Of a stretch of 64,000 nucleotides of DNA, positions 40,019 to 48,498 are shown one piece after another. The stretch is from Nocardioides terrae. GTDB taxonomy: Bacteria > Actinomycetota > Actinomycetes > Propionibacteriales > Nocardioidaceae. The notes below the pieces were generated by a model. That model was given only the letters and a program-made list of their open reading frames with translations. It searched no databases and was not told the DNA's origin. Made by a program: the position numbers and the translations under genes. Numbering within the stretch: the stretch's first letter is position 1; every line of letters begins with the position of its first letter. Where the stretch lies: contig NZ_FOLB01000006.1 of the NCBI RefSeq assembly GCF_900112345.1, positions 182,952 through 246,951 on the forward strand. The letters are read 5' to 3'.

Positions 40019-40096
40019 TTCAAGAGGGTGGTTCAAGAGGGTGGTTCAAGAGGGTGGTTCAAGAGGGTGGTTCAAGAGGGTGGTTCAAGCGGTTTC
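40019..40096. repeat. 13-bp tandem repeat array in a divergent promoter region
   Basis: TTCAAGAGGGTGG starts at 40019, 40032, 40045, 40058 and 40071, all exact, with a sixth partial copy at 40084 (TTCAAGCGG). The array fills much of the 170 bases between the fusion gene and the dehydrogenase gene. The 13-base period is not a multiple of three and there is no spacer, so it is not coding and not CRISPR. Candidate operator array or variable-number repeat. Confidence 0.9.
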
Positions 40097-40135
40097 ACGA
40101 GCCCCGGAGGACCGGCTCAGGACAGGACGGGCACC

Positions 40136-41116
40136 ATGACCCAGCGCACCGCACGCGCCTTCGTCGTCGTGCGCCCGGGCGTCGGCGAGGTCCGTGGGGT
40201 GCCCGTGGCCGAGCCCGGCCCCGACGACGTCCTGGTGCGGACGCTGCACAGCGGGGTCAGCCGCGGCACCGAGACCCTGGTCTTCCGGGGCGAGGTGCCC
40301 GAGGACCAGCGCGAGCGGATGCGGGCGCCGTTCCAGCGCGGAGACCTGCCGGGTCCGGTCGCCTACGGCTATCTGAACGTCGGCGTCGTCGAGGCGGGCC
40401 CCGACGAGCTGCTCGGCCGCACCGTCTTCTGCCTCCACCCCCACCAGACGTCGTACGTCGTCCCGGCGAGCGCCGTCGTCCCGGTGCCCGACGGCGTACC
40501 GGCCCGTCGAGCCGTCCTCGCGGGGGCCGTGGAGACCGCCGTCAACGCGCTGTGGGACGCCGCGCCGCTGGTCGGCGACCGGGTGACGGTCGTCGGCGGC
40601 GGCATGGTCGGCTGCAGCGTCACCCGCCTGCTGGCGCGGATCCCGGGGGTCGACGTGACGCTCGTGGACGTCGACAAGGAGCGAGCCGCGGTCGCCGAGG
40701 CGCTCGGTGCCCGGTTCGCGACGCCGGGCGACGCCGAGGGCGAGCGCGACCTGGTCGTGCACGCCAGCGCGACGTCGGCCGGGCTGCAGACCAGCGTCGA
40801 CCTGCTCGCCGACGAGGGCACCGTCCTCGAGCTGAGCTGGTACGGCGACCGGGAGGTCACCGTCGGCCTCGGCGGCGCCTTCCACTCGCGTCGCCTGCGG
40901 ATCGTCGCCAGCCAGGTCGGAGCGGTCGCCCCGGCCCGGCGCGCCCGGCGCTCGACCTCGGACCGGCTCGCGTTGGCGCTCACGCTGCTGCGCGACGACG
41001 CCTTCGACACCCTGCTCACCGGCCGCTCGCCGTTCGAGGAGCTGCCCGACGTCATGGCGGCGCTCTCGGCCGGGTCGCCCGCGCTGTGCCACACGATCGA
41101 CTACCAGGAGGCCTGA
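40136..41116 (+). CDS. MDR-superfamily dehydrogenase lacking zinc ligands
   Basis: 326 aa from the ATG at 40136. N-terminal GroES-like fold with VLVRTLHSGVSRGTETLVFRG, where zinc alcohol dehydrogenases have CGVCHTD-type ligands; here Cys is absent. Rossmann domain with VTVVGGGMVGCSVTRLLA (nucleotide loop GGGMVG). It resembles the BchC-like branch. Probably an NAD(P)-dependent reductase or dehydrogenase on a cyclic substrate. First gene of the run continuing with the pterin-synthase homologue, two bases later. Confidence 0.82.
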   Translation: MTQRTARAFVVVRPGVGEVRGVPVAEPGPDDVLVRTLHSGVSRGTETLVFRGEVPEDQRERMRAPFQRGDLPGPVAYGYLNVGVVEAGPDELLGRTVFCLHPHQTSYVVPASAVVPVPDGVPARRAVLAGAVETAVNALWDAAPLVGDRVTVVGGGMVGCSVTRLLARIPGVDVTLVDVDKERAAVAEALGARFATPGDAEGERDLVVHASATSAGLQTSVDLLADEGTVLELSWYGDREVTVGLGGAFHSRRLRIVASQVGAVAPARRARRSTSDRLALALTLLRDDAFDTLLTGRSPFEELPDVMAALSAGSPALCHTIDYQEA

Positions 41117-41118
41117 CC

Positions 41119-41523
41119 ATGTTCACCGTCACCGTCCGAGACCGGATCATGGTCGCGCACAGCCTGGCCGGGGAGGAGTTCGGCCCGGCGCAGCGGCTCC
41201 ACGGGGCGACCTACGTCGTCGAGGCGGCGTTCCGAGGGAAGAGCCTGGACCCGTCGGGTGTGCTGGTCGACATCGCCAAGGCGACCAGCGAGCTGCGCGC
41301 CGTGCTGGCCGACCTGGACTTCCAGAACCTCGACGAGCTGCCCGCGTTCACCGGCCGCAACCGGACCACCGAGGCGGTGGCGGAGGTCATCGGCGACGAG
41401 CTGGCCGCCCGGGTCGGCGAGGGGGTCCTGGGCAATGGCGTCACCTCCGTCGCCGTGACGCTGCGCGAGTCCGACGTCGCCTGGGTGACCTACGAGGCTC
41501 CGCGGGTCCTCACCGAGCCATGA
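41119..41523 (+). CDS. Divergent 6-pyruvoyl-tetrahydropterin synthase homologue
   Basis: 134 aa, the usual length of the PTPS/QueD family. IMVAHSL supplies one zinc His (His14), but key residues differ: the HGH motif is HGA (Ala30), the catalytic Cys four residues before it is Ala24, and the LDHxxLN motif is LDFQNLD (Phe68). The TTEAVAE region keeps the Glu. Canonical zinc-dependent PTPS or QueD chemistry looks impossible, so it may bind a pterin or catalyse another step. Stop overlaps the glycosyltransferase ATG. Confidence 0.8.
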   Translation: MFTVTVRDRIMVAHSLAGEEFGPAQRLHGATYVVEAAFRGKSLDPSGVLVDIAKATSELRAVLADLDFQNLDELPAFTGRNRTTEAVAEVIGDELAARVGEGVLGNGVTSVAVTLRESDVAWVTYEAPRVLTEP

Positions 41524-42518
41524 CCGTCCTGCACCTCGTCGTGCCCCACGACATCGACGACCCGGCCCGGCCGAGCGGAGGCAACCGCTACGACCGGCGG
41601 CTCGCCGATGCCCTGACGGCGCGCGGCCGGCGGGTCGTCGAGCATGCCGTGACCGGTGACTGGCCGCACCCGGGCGCGGAGGCGTCCGCCCGGCTGGCCG
41701 CCACCCTCGCCGCCGTGACCGACGGCGAGGCCGTGCTCGTCGACGGCCTGCTGGCCTCGGCGTCGCCCGACGTGGTGATCCCCGCGGCGGCCCGGGTCGC
41801 GCTGGGCGTCCTCGTCCACCTCCCGCTGGGGGTCGAGACGCCCGCGGTGCGCGCCGCGGAGCGCGCGGTCATGAGGTCGGCCCGATCGGTGGTCGTGACC
41901 AGCTCCTGGACGGGGGACTGGCTGGGTCGTCAGTACGGACTGGCCGACGTGCACGTCGCGCCGCCCGGCGTCGACCCGGCGCCGGTCGCGGCCGGCACGC
42001 CGTCCGGGCGGGCGCTGCTCAGCGTCGGCCGCGCCTCCCACACCAAGGGGTACGACGTCCTCGCCGACGCGCTCGCCACGCTGACCGACCTGCCGTGGAC
42101 CTGCACGTGGGTCGGGCCCCACGACGACCTGCCGCCCGGGCCGATCGCCCTGACCGGGCCGCTGCCGCCGGCCGCCGTCGCCGAGCGCTACCACGCGACC
42201 GACCTGCTGGTGCTGCCGTCGCGGACCGAGTCCTACGGCATGGTGCTCGCCGAGGCGCTCGCCCGCGGCGTCCCCGTGCTCGCCTCCGACGTCGGCGGGG
42301 TCCGCGAGGCGATCGGCTCCGGCCTCCCCGGCCTGCTCGTCCCGCCCGGCGACCCCGGCACGCTCGCCGGTGCGCTGCGCCGCTGGCTCACCGACGCCTC
42401 CCTGCGGCGCGACCTGCGCAGCCGGGCGCTGGCCCGGCGCGACACCCTCGACGGCTGGGACGTGACGGCCTCGCGGATCGAGGCCGCCCTGCCGACAGCG
42501 GTGGGAGCCGGATCGTGA
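41520..42518 (+). CDS. GT4-type glycosyltransferase
   Basis: 332 aa, GT-B fold. The C-terminal half has LLSVGRASHTKGYDVLADAL, the donor-site motif PSRTESYGMVLAEALARGVPVLAS and GGVREAIGSG with the EX7E pattern. N-terminus MTVLHLVVPHDIDDPARPSG. Likely transfers a sugar from a nucleotide donor. Coupled on both sides by ATGA and GTGA overlaps, so it belongs tightly to the pterin/flavin-like gene run. Confidence 0.88.
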   Translation: MTVLHLVVPHDIDDPARPSGGNRYDRRLADALTARGRRVVEHAVTGDWPHPGAEASARLAATLAAVTDGEAVLVDGLLASASPDVVIPAAARVALGVLVHLPLGVETPAVRAAERAVMRSARSVVVTSSWTGDWLGRQYGLADVHVAPPGVDPAPVAAGTPSGRALLSVGRASHTKGYDVLADALATLTDLPWTCTWVGPHDDLPPGPIALTGPLPPAAVAERYHATDLLVLPSRTESYGMVLAEALARGVPVLASDVGGVREAIGSGLPGLLVPPGDPGTLAGALRRWLTDASLRRDLRSRALARRDTLDGWDVTASRIEAALPTAVGAGS

Positions 42519-43384
42519 CGGCGCAGCTCCGACCGGTCGCCGGCGCACTGATCCTCGCGGTGCTCCTGGCCCGCTTCGGCGCCGACCCGGTCGTGCGCGG
42601 TGTCCGCGCCGCCGACGGCCGCCTCCTGGCGCTCGCCCTCTGCCTCACCGCCGTGGCCACCGCGTGCTGCGCCTGGCGCTGGCGGGCGGTCGGGACGGCG
42701 CTCGCGGCGGGGATCGGCTTCGGGCCGGCGTACCTCTCGTGCTTCAGCGCCCAGTTCCTCAACGCCACCCTGCCGGCCGGCGTCCTCGGCGACGTCCACC
42801 GGGCGCTCGAGCACGGGCAGCGGGTCGAGAGCCGCGGCCGGGCCGCGCGCAGCGTCCTCTGGGAGCGCACGCTCGGCCTGGCGACGCAGGTCGTCGTCAC
42901 GGTGGCCCTGGTCGCGCTCGTGTCGACCGGCCTGCGGCCCGCGGCCCTCGTGGTCGGCGCCGTGGCCGTCGTGCTGGCTGCGGTCGCGCTGTGCTGGCGT
43001 CCGGTCAGGTCGGACCTGGCCGCCATCCTCCGCCGCCCCTCGACGGCCGGCATCGTGGTCGGCACCTCGCTCGGGGTCGCCGCCTGCCATGCCGCCGTCC
43101 TGGTCGCCGGGATGGCGGCCGCCGGGGTCGACCTGCCACCCGGGCAGACCACGGCCCTCGCGCTCGCGGTCCTGCTCGGGTCCACCGTGCCCACCAGCAT
43201 CGCCGGATGGGGGCCGCGGGAGGGAGCGGCGGCCGCCGCCTTCGCCGCGGTCGGGCTGCCCGCCGCCGACGGTCTGGCCGTCTCGGTCACCTACGGCGTG
43301 GTCGCGCTGGTCGCGACCCTTCCGGGCGCCGTCGCGCTTGCCGTCACCCGGCTCCGGCCGGCCCGGGAGGCACGCCTTGGCTGA
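42515..43384 (+). CDS. Lysylphosphatidylglycerol-synthase-type membrane protein (flippase-like)
   Basis: 289 aa, GTG start, about seven or eight membrane segments. FSAQFLNATLPAGVLGDVHRA, SVLWERTLGLATQ and TSIAGWGPREGAAA are the conserved motifs of the transmembrane region of MprF/UPF0104 proteins. It lacks the soluble synthase domain. In other systems such domains flip lipid or glycolipid products, so export of the glycosylated product is a reasonable guess. Overlaps the genes on both sides. Confidence 0.85.
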   Translation: MTAQLRPVAGALILAVLLARFGADPVVRGVRAADGRLLALALCLTAVATACCAWRWRAVGTALAAGIGFGPAYLSCFSAQFLNATLPAGVLGDVHRALEHGQRVESRGRAARSVLWERTLGLATQVVVTVALVALVSTGLRPAALVVGAVAVVLAAVALCWRPVRSDLAAILRRPSTAGIVVGTSLGVAACHAAVLVAGMAAAGVDLPPGQTTALALAVLLGSTVPTSIAGWGPREGAAAAAFAAVGLPAADGLAVSVTYGVVALVATLPGAVALAVTRLRPAREARLG

Positions 43385-44066
43385 GACCCCTTACACCGTC
43401 CTCAGCTGCTGCGTCTCGCTCGACGGCTTCCTCGACGACGCGACCGACCGGAGGCTGGTGCTCTCCGACGAGGCCGACCTCGACCGCGTCGACGCGGTCA
43501 GGGCCGGCTGCGACGCGATCCTGGTGGGCGCCGGGACCATCCGTGCCGACGACCCGCGGCTGTGCGTCCGCTCCGCCGAGCGACGCGCCGAGCGGGTCCG
43601 TCGCGGGCTGCCCGACAGCCCGTTGAAGGTGACCGTGACCGAGCGGGGCAAGCTCGATCCGGGCGCGCGCTTCTTCACCGCGGGCAGCGCTGCGAGGCTC
43701 GTCTACGCGGCCTGCGCCTCGGACGTGCACGAGTCCGTGGGGGAGCGCGCGACGGTCGTCGGCCTCGGCCCGGCGCTGTCCATGCGCGCGGTCGCCGAGG
43801 ACCTCCACACCCGAGGCGTACGTCGGCTGCTGGTCGAGGGCGGCGCGAGGGTGCTCACCCAGTTCCTCGCCGAGGGCGTCGCCGACGAGCTGCAGCTCGC
43901 GGTGGCCCCGCTCCTGGTCGGCGACCCGCATGCGCCCCGGCTGCTGGGGCCCGGCGGCCACGTCGGGGACCGGGCGCGGCTGGCGGGTGTGGACCAGGTG
44001 GGAGATGTCGTGGTGCTCCGCTACGCGTTCACCGATCGGTGCGTGCAGCGGCCAGAGGAGGGATGA
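43377..44066 (+). CDS. RibD C-terminal-type reductase
   Basis: 229 aa from a TTG at 43377 overlapping the previous stop; no better start exists nearby. YTVLSCCVSLDGFLDDATDR, DAILVGAGTIRADDPRL and RRLLVEGGARVLTQFLAEG are the dihydrofolate-reductase-like RibD reductase motifs. There is no deaminase domain. Family members reduce the ribosyl group of a GTP-derived pyrimidine, as in riboflavin synthesis. Together with the next gene it can make the early riboflavin-type intermediate from GTP. Confidence 0.88.
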   Translation: MAETPYTVLSCCVSLDGFLDDATDRRLVLSDEADLDRVDAVRAGCDAILVGAGTIRADDPRLCVRSAERRAERVRRGLPDSPLKVTVTERGKLDPGARFFTAGSAARLVYAACASDVHESVGERATVVGLGPALSMRAVAEDLHTRGVRRLLVEGGARVLTQFLAEGVADELQLAVAPLLVGDPHAPRLLGPGGHVGDRARLAGVDQVGDVVVLRYAFTDRCVQRPEEG

Positions 44067-44069
44067 GGC

Positions 44070-44717
44070 GTGGCAACGATCAGGACACAGGTGCGGCTCC
44101 CGGTGCGGCTGCCCGACGGGCGGGTCGCGACCGGGACGCTCGTCAGCTTCGACGGGCTCGTCGACGGTCGCGAGCACGTGGCGCTGGCGCTGGGCGACGG
44201 GCCGGTGCCGGGCGGGACCGGCCCGGCCGGCGTACCCCTGGTGCGGCTGCACAGCGAGTGCCTCACCGGTGACGTGCTGGGCAGTCGTCGGTGCGACTGC
44301 GGTCCTCAGCTCGACGACTCGCTCGACCTGCTCGCGACCATGGGCGGCTACCTGCTCTACCTGCGCCAGGAGGGCCGCGGCATCGGCCTCTACGCCAAGA
44401 TCGACGCCTACCGGCTGCAGGACTCCGGGCTGGACACCTTCGACGCCAACCTCGCGCTCGGCTATCCCGAGGACGGGCGCGACTACACCGCGGCGGCCCA
44501 GATGCTGCAGGCGCTCGGTGTCGAGCAGGTCCGGCTGCTGACCAACAACCGCGACAAGACCGAGCAGCTCAACCGGCTCGGGATCCGGGTGGTCGAGCAG
44601 GTGCCGATGACCGTCCACGTGACGCCGTCCAACCGCGACTACCTGGCCGCGAAGGCGAGCCGCCAGGACGGGGAGGCCGCCACGCTGGGCGCGGCCACCG
44701 ACGGCGAGCACCCGTGA
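44070..44717 (+). CDS. ribA: GTP cyclohydrolase II
   Basis: 215 aa, stand-alone RibA. Zinc site HSECLTGDVLGSRRCDCG with three Cys, catalytic QEGRGIGLYAKI and the Arg/Tyr region. Unlike riboflavin-operon versions it is not fused to RibB. It opens GTP to 2,5-diamino-6-ribosylamino-pyrimidinone phosphate. Last gene of the run, three bases after the reductase, suggesting a dedicated supply for the pathway encoded upstream. Confidence 0.92.
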   Translation: MATIRTQVRLPVRLPDGRVATGTLVSFDGLVDGREHVALALGDGPVPGGTGPAGVPLVRLHSECLTGDVLGSRRCDCGPQLDDSLDLLATMGGYLLYLRQEGRGIGLYAKIDAYRLQDSGLDTFDANLALGYPEDGRDYTAAAQMLQALGVEQVRLLTNNRDKTEQLNRLGIRVVEQVPMTVHVTPSNRDYLAAKASRQDGEAATLGAATDGEHP

Positions 44718-44724
44718 GCTCGGC

Positions 44725-45627
44725 TCAGGGAGCGACGACGGCGGCCGCCTCCGCGACGCTGTCGACCAGGAAGATCCGGCCCTGCATGTCCCGGCCCTGT
44801 GCCAGGGAGCACAGCAGCGGCCAGACCGGGAGCTCCTCGGTCCAGTAGCGTTCGCCGACCAGCACCATCGGCGCGACCGACTCGGGCGTGCCGTAGTAGT
44901 TCTCGCACGCGTCCTGGAAGACCTCCTGCACGGTGCCCGCGGTCCCGGGCAGGAAGACGATGCCGGCGTCGCAGACCTCCAACAGGATCGCCTCCCGGGT
45001 GGCGTTGCGGAAGTACTTCGCGATCGCGTCGCAGAAGACGTTGGGCGGCTCGTGGCCGTAGAACCAGGTCGGGATCCCGAGGGAGCTCTGCTGCGGCCGG
45101 TCGGCGAGCTCGGCGCGGACCTCGAGGGCCAGGTCGGCCCAGGCCTGGACGGACGGGCGGAACCCGGGGACCGACCCGAGTCGCGCGACGGCGGCGTCGA
45201 CCTGCGCGACGTCGTACGCCGCCAGCCAGGCGCCCAGGTTCGCGGCCTCCATCGCCCCCGGCCCGCCCCCGGTCGCCACGACGCTGCGCTGGGCGAGCGC
45301 GTGCCCCAGCCGTGCCGCCGAGCCGTACGTCGGCTCGCCACGCTGCACCGCGTGACCGCCCATGATCCCGACCAGGTGCCGGCCGGCGATCCAGGCGTCG
45401 AGCGCCTCGTCGATCGCGAAGTCGTGCATCGCCTGGACCCGGGCGGCCTCCCGCGAGTGCGGCTCGCGCGACCAGGCGTAGGCCCGGGCGTCGACCGAGT
45501 CGGCGTAGCTGGCGGAGTCGTAGAGCTCGTCCGCGGTGTAGAGCGACGTGCGCTCGGCATCGACGGGCACCTCCGCGACCGGCGCGGCGAGGGGGCGGGG
45601 CTGGTGGCGGACGCGACGACGCTTCAC
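44725..45627 (-). CDS. LOG-family nucleotide-binding protein
   Basis: 300 aa. The Rossmann-like core has VGIMGGHAVQRG, VVATGGGPGAMEAANLGA and FLPGTAGTVQEVFQD. In cytokinin-activating LOG enzymes the second motif is PGGxGTxxE; here it is PGTAGTVQE. The family hydrolyses nucleoside 5'-monophosphates or binds nucleotides; exact activity unknown. The GTG at 45627 is fixed by a -10 box seven bases upstream. Convergent with ribA, seven bases apart. Confidence 0.82.
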   Translation of the reverse strand: MKRRRVRHQPRPLAAPVAEVPVDAERTSLYTADELYDSASYADSVDARAYAWSREPHSREAARVQAMHDFAIDEALDAWIAGRHLVGIMGGHAVQRGEPTYGSAARLGHALAQRSVVATGGGPGAMEAANLGAWLAAYDVAQVDAAVARLGSVPGFRPSVQAWADLALEVRAELADRPQQSSLGIPTWFYGHEPPNVFCDAIAKYFRNATREAILLEVCDAGIVFLPGTAGTVQEVFQDACENYYGTPESVAPMVLVGERYWTEELPVWPLLCSLAQGRDMQGRIFLVDSVAEAAAVVAP

Positions 45628-45634
45628 GACGCCG

Positions 45635-45667
45635 AGACTAGGCGGGACGTCGCGAACGGCGTCCCGC
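45635..45667 (-). promoter_or_regulatory. Leaderless promoter with flanking palindrome for the LOG gene
   Basis: On the minus strand TAGTCT (45640 to 45635) is followed by seven bases and the GTG at 45627. Just upstream, 8-bp arms GCGGGACG and CGTCCCGC (45642-45649 and 45660-45667) form an inverted repeat placed like an operator. Confidence 0.5.
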
Positions 45668-45777
45668 GAGGCATCCTTCAGATTGGTGACGCCGGACGCC
45701 CCCCTCAACGTGACCTCAGCGCGCTGGTGGACGCTGAGCCGGAGCCCGGAGAAGGGCGCTGGTGGATCGGAGGGGCC

Positions 45778-47373
45778 ATGGCGGAGCCCGAGGAACCTGT
45801 CGTCGCGGCTCTCGCCGCCGTCATCCGTGACCACGGCTGGCCCGCCGCGGCGCAACCCTCGCGCCTCAAGGCGATGCTGAGCGACGCCCTGGGCGCGCAG
45901 GCGGCCGAGCACCGTGCCGCGATGGAGGCGCTGGTCGTCGCCGCCGAGGAGGGGGTCGTCGAGGCCATCGCCGCCGCGGGCACCGCGCTCGACGAGGAGG
46001 CCGTCGACGGGCTGCGGCAGCGGCTCGAGGAGTGGGGGCTGGCCCCCGAGCGCGCCGGATGGGCCGTGCGGACGTTGCTGAGCCTCGCGCCCGAGCCGAC
46101 GGAGAAGGTCCCGGTGACCTCGCCGGCCCCCGCTGTCGAGGCCACGCTGCCTCCTCCCGGAGGGTCCCTCGGGACGGTGCTCCCGCCGATCGCGACGATG
46201 CCGACGGTCGAGACCGTCCTGCCCGCCGGGCCGGCTTCTGCCGCCGACGAGACGGTGCTGCCTCCGGTCGCGATCCCGGTCGGTCCGACCGAGCTCCCCA
46301 CGGTCGACGAGGTCACCCACATCGAGCGCGCCGAGACGGTCGCCCGGCGCCGACGGGCCACGCGCTGGGTGGTGCCGGGCGTGGTGGCGGCCCTGGTCGC
46401 GGGCGGGGGGATCGCGGCGCTCGTGCGCTCGGGGGACGACGACCCCAGCGGCTCCGCGCACAAGCCGGCGTCGTCGCCGGCCTCCGTGGCGCCGCGAGCC
46501 TCCGGCACGGAGCTGACGGCCGCGACGGCGCAGGACATCCCTGCTCCAGCTCGAGCGCTGGCGATGGGCTGGGAGAAGACCGGGGTGCGCATCACCGCGC
46601 TGGGGCCGGTGAAGCAGGTGGGCGCCGGGTCCGATGCGAAGGCGGCACCAGCCGGCGGGTCGCTCCTCGGCTTCACCCTGGCGGACTGGCCGTGCGCGAA
46701 CACCCCCCACTGCCGTCCGTGGACCAAGGCTCGACTCCACGTCGAGGTCGACGGGAGCGCCCGCCCGCTGCCGGCCGGCTCGTCCTCCTACGTCGTCGCC
46801 GTTCCGGCCGGCGCCGAGAGCGTCGATCTCGTCGGCGCCGCCGACGGCATCACGCAACGGCTCTCACTGCTCGAGGAGGCCCCGGCGGCCGGCAACATCG
46901 CCGTGCTCGCGCGGCCGCAGCGCCGGTTCAAGATCGGGAAGACGTTCTCGGTGACCGAGCACACCGACCGGCCACTCGACTTCGGCGACGGCCGCCGGGT
47001 GACGAGTGTGCAGCGCAAGGTCACCGTGCACGGCGTCGAGCTGGGCTACTTCATCGGCAGCCGGCGACCGAGCAGCCCGACTCGGGCGTTCCTCTACCTC
47101 GATGTCACCTTCACCTATCCCGCCGATCAGCACCCCCAGGGCGTCGACCGCCGCCTCGCGAAGCTGCTCGATGACGCCGGCAAGCCCTATCCGGCCGTCG
47201 ACGCCGGCCCGACGACGCTGGTCTTCGAGGTGCCGGCCGACATCTCCTCGGCGACCCTGGCACTCGGCGGAAGCCACCCCCGGACGGCCTGCCGCACCGA
47301 CAACCAGGACATCTGCGACGAGCCCTACACGGTCACGCTCGATCGCCGGCAGGTCCGGCTCCCGCTGTCCTGA
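45778..47373 (+). CDS. Membrane protein with shared N-terminal helical domain and TVLP motifs
   Basis: 531 aa, ATG with GGAGG upstream. Residues 1-105 are a helical domain with SRLKAML (28-34) and WAVRTLL (95-101), also found in the FHA-protease and the 140-aa protein nearby. A Pro/Thr linker (110-190) carries ATLP, then TVLP three times. One membrane helix (about 197-216) leads to an extracellular beta-rich part with Cys residues (WPCANTPHC; ACRTDNQDIC). No catalytic domain was recognised. Probably a membrane component or sensor of the adjacent type VII-like locus. Convergent with the regulator gene. Confidence 0.72.
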   Translation: MAEPEEPVVAALAAVIRDHGWPAAAQPSRLKAMLSDALGAQAAEHRAAMEALVVAAEEGVVEAIAAAGTALDEEAVDGLRQRLEEWGLAPERAGWAVRTLLSLAPEPTEKVPVTSPAPAVEATLPPPGGSLGTVLPPIATMPTVETVLPAGPASAADETVLPPVAIPVGPTELPTVDEVTHIERAETVARRRRATRWVVPGVVAALVAGGGIAALVRSGDDDPSGSAHKPASSPASVAPRASGTELTAATAQDIPAPARALAMGWEKTGVRITALGPVKQVGAGSDAKAAPAGGSLLGFTLADWPCANTPHCRPWTKARLHVEVDGSARPLPAGSSSYVVAVPAGAESVDLVGAADGITQRLSLLEEAPAAGNIAVLARPQRRFKIGKTFSVTEHTDRPLDFGDGRRVTSVQRKVTVHGVELGYFIGSRRPSSPTRAFLYLDVTFTYPADQHPQGVDRRLAKLLDDAGKPYPAVDAGPTTLVFEVPADISSATLALGGSHPRTACRTDNQDICDEPYTVTLDRRQVRLPLS

Positions 47374-47379
47374 CTCGTG

Positions 47380-48498
47380 TCAGTGCACGAAGCGGACGAC
47401 GGTGGCGCCAACCTCGATCCGGTCCCCGCCACTCAGCAGGTGCGGCCGGTCGAGCCTTCGCCCGTTCACGTAGGTCCCGTTGGTCGAGCCGAGGTCCTTG
47501 ACCAGGTAGCCCGCTCCGCTCCAGACGATCTCGGCATGCCGCCGCGACGCCTGGTCGTCGTCGACGACGAGATCGCAGTCCCCGTGCCGGCCCACCACCA
47601 CCGGGACGCCGGCGTCGAGCACCAGGCGCTGGCCGCCGGGGCCGATGACCGCGGGCGCGCGGAGCGAGCCGCCCGAGTCGACCAGTGTGGTCCGGGTCAG
47701 TACGCGTGGGCTGAGCGACCTCAGTGCGGGGAGCGGATCGAGACGAGGGTCCTGACGGAGCACCGCCTGGTGGACTCCCTGCAGTCGGGCGGACGGCGCG
47801 AGCCCGAGCTCCTCGTCGAGCGCCTCCCTCGCCGAGCGGTAGGCCGCCAGGGCGGCCTCCTGCCGGCCGGACCGGTAGAGCGCGATGATCAGCTGCTCCC
47901 ACAGCAGCTCGCTGGTCGGGTTCTCGACGACGAGCTCCTGCAGCGGTGCGACCAGCTCGCCGGCGCGTCCGGCCGCCAGCTCGGCGCCGGCCCACGTCTC
48001 GAGACAGGCGAGCCGCTGCTGCTCGAGCCAGACGGCCCGGCTCTCAGCGAAACGGAGCTCACGGATGTCCGCCAGCGCCCGCCCGTCCCACTCGTTCAGC
48101 GCGTCGGTGAAGCACCGGACCGCCACCGCCGGGCGCCCGTCCGCCAGCGCCTCCCTGCCCTCGGCGGCGAGCGTGACGAACGTGGCGACGTCCGTCTCGG
48201 CCCTCAGCGCGTAGCCCGGCGCACGGGTGGTGATCTCGTCGGATGCTCCGCTGGCCGCCAACGTCTTGCGGAGCACGGCGACGTGGTACTGGAGCGCGTT
48301 GCGCGCGGCGTCGGGAAGGTGCTCCTCCCAGACCGCATCGAGGATCTCCTGCACCGGCACCACCCGTCCGCGGGCGAGAGCGAGGACCGCGATCACGGCT
48401 TTGAGACGCAGTCCGCGCACGGGCAGCGCGACGCCGTCGACGGAGACGTCGACGGCGCCGAGCAGGCGCACCCGGACCTGTGGCGGGGCAACGATCAC
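47380..48498 (-). CDS. EmbR-like SARP/BTAD transcriptional regulator with FHA domain
   Basis: 372 aa. N-terminal winged helix (RVRLLGAVDVSVDGVALPV; NALQYHVAVLRKTL), a bacterial transcriptional activation domain (about 100-250; ETWAGAELAAGR, LYRSGRQEAALAAYR), and a C-terminal FHA domain (about 275-372; VVVGRHGDCDLVVDD, ASRRHAEI, GSTNGTYVNG). In EmbR this layout lets Ser/Thr kinases control DNA binding through pThr. The partner kinase is probably the one at 60096. Last gene of the secretion operon, coupled by GTGA. Confidence 0.9.
   Translation of the reverse strand: MIVAPPQVRVRLLGAVDVSVDGVALPVRGLRLKAVIAVLALARGRVVPVQEILDAVWEEHLPDAARNALQYHVAVLRKTLAASGASDEITTRAPGYALRAETDVATFVTLAAEGREALADGRPAVAVRCFTDALNEWDGRALADIRELRFAESRAVWLEQQRLACLETWAGAELAAGRAGELVAPLQELVVENPTSELLWEQLIIALYRSGRQEAALAAYRSAREALDEELGLAPSARLQGVHQAVLRQDPRLDPLPALRSLSPRVLTRTTLVDSGGSLRAPAVIGPGGQRLVLDAGVPVVVGRHGDCDLVVDDDQASRRHAEIVWSGAGYLVKDLGSTNGTYVNGRRLDRPHLLSGGDRIEVGATVVRFVH

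Noticed and set aside
40019..40096. CRISPR-like repeat
   Set aside because: Units are 13 bp, directly adjacent, without spacers, and no cas genes are present.
40028..40135. N-terminal extension of the dehydrogenase through the repeats (GGSRGWFKR-type peptide)
   Set aside because: The frame is open only because the 13-bp repeat lacks stops; the enzyme fold begins after the ATG at 40136, which has a ribosome-binding site.
43377..43384. Pseudogene suspicion for the RibD-type reductase because it lacks ATG/GTG
   Set aside because: A TTG overlapping the previous stop fits translational coupling, and all reductase motifs are intact.
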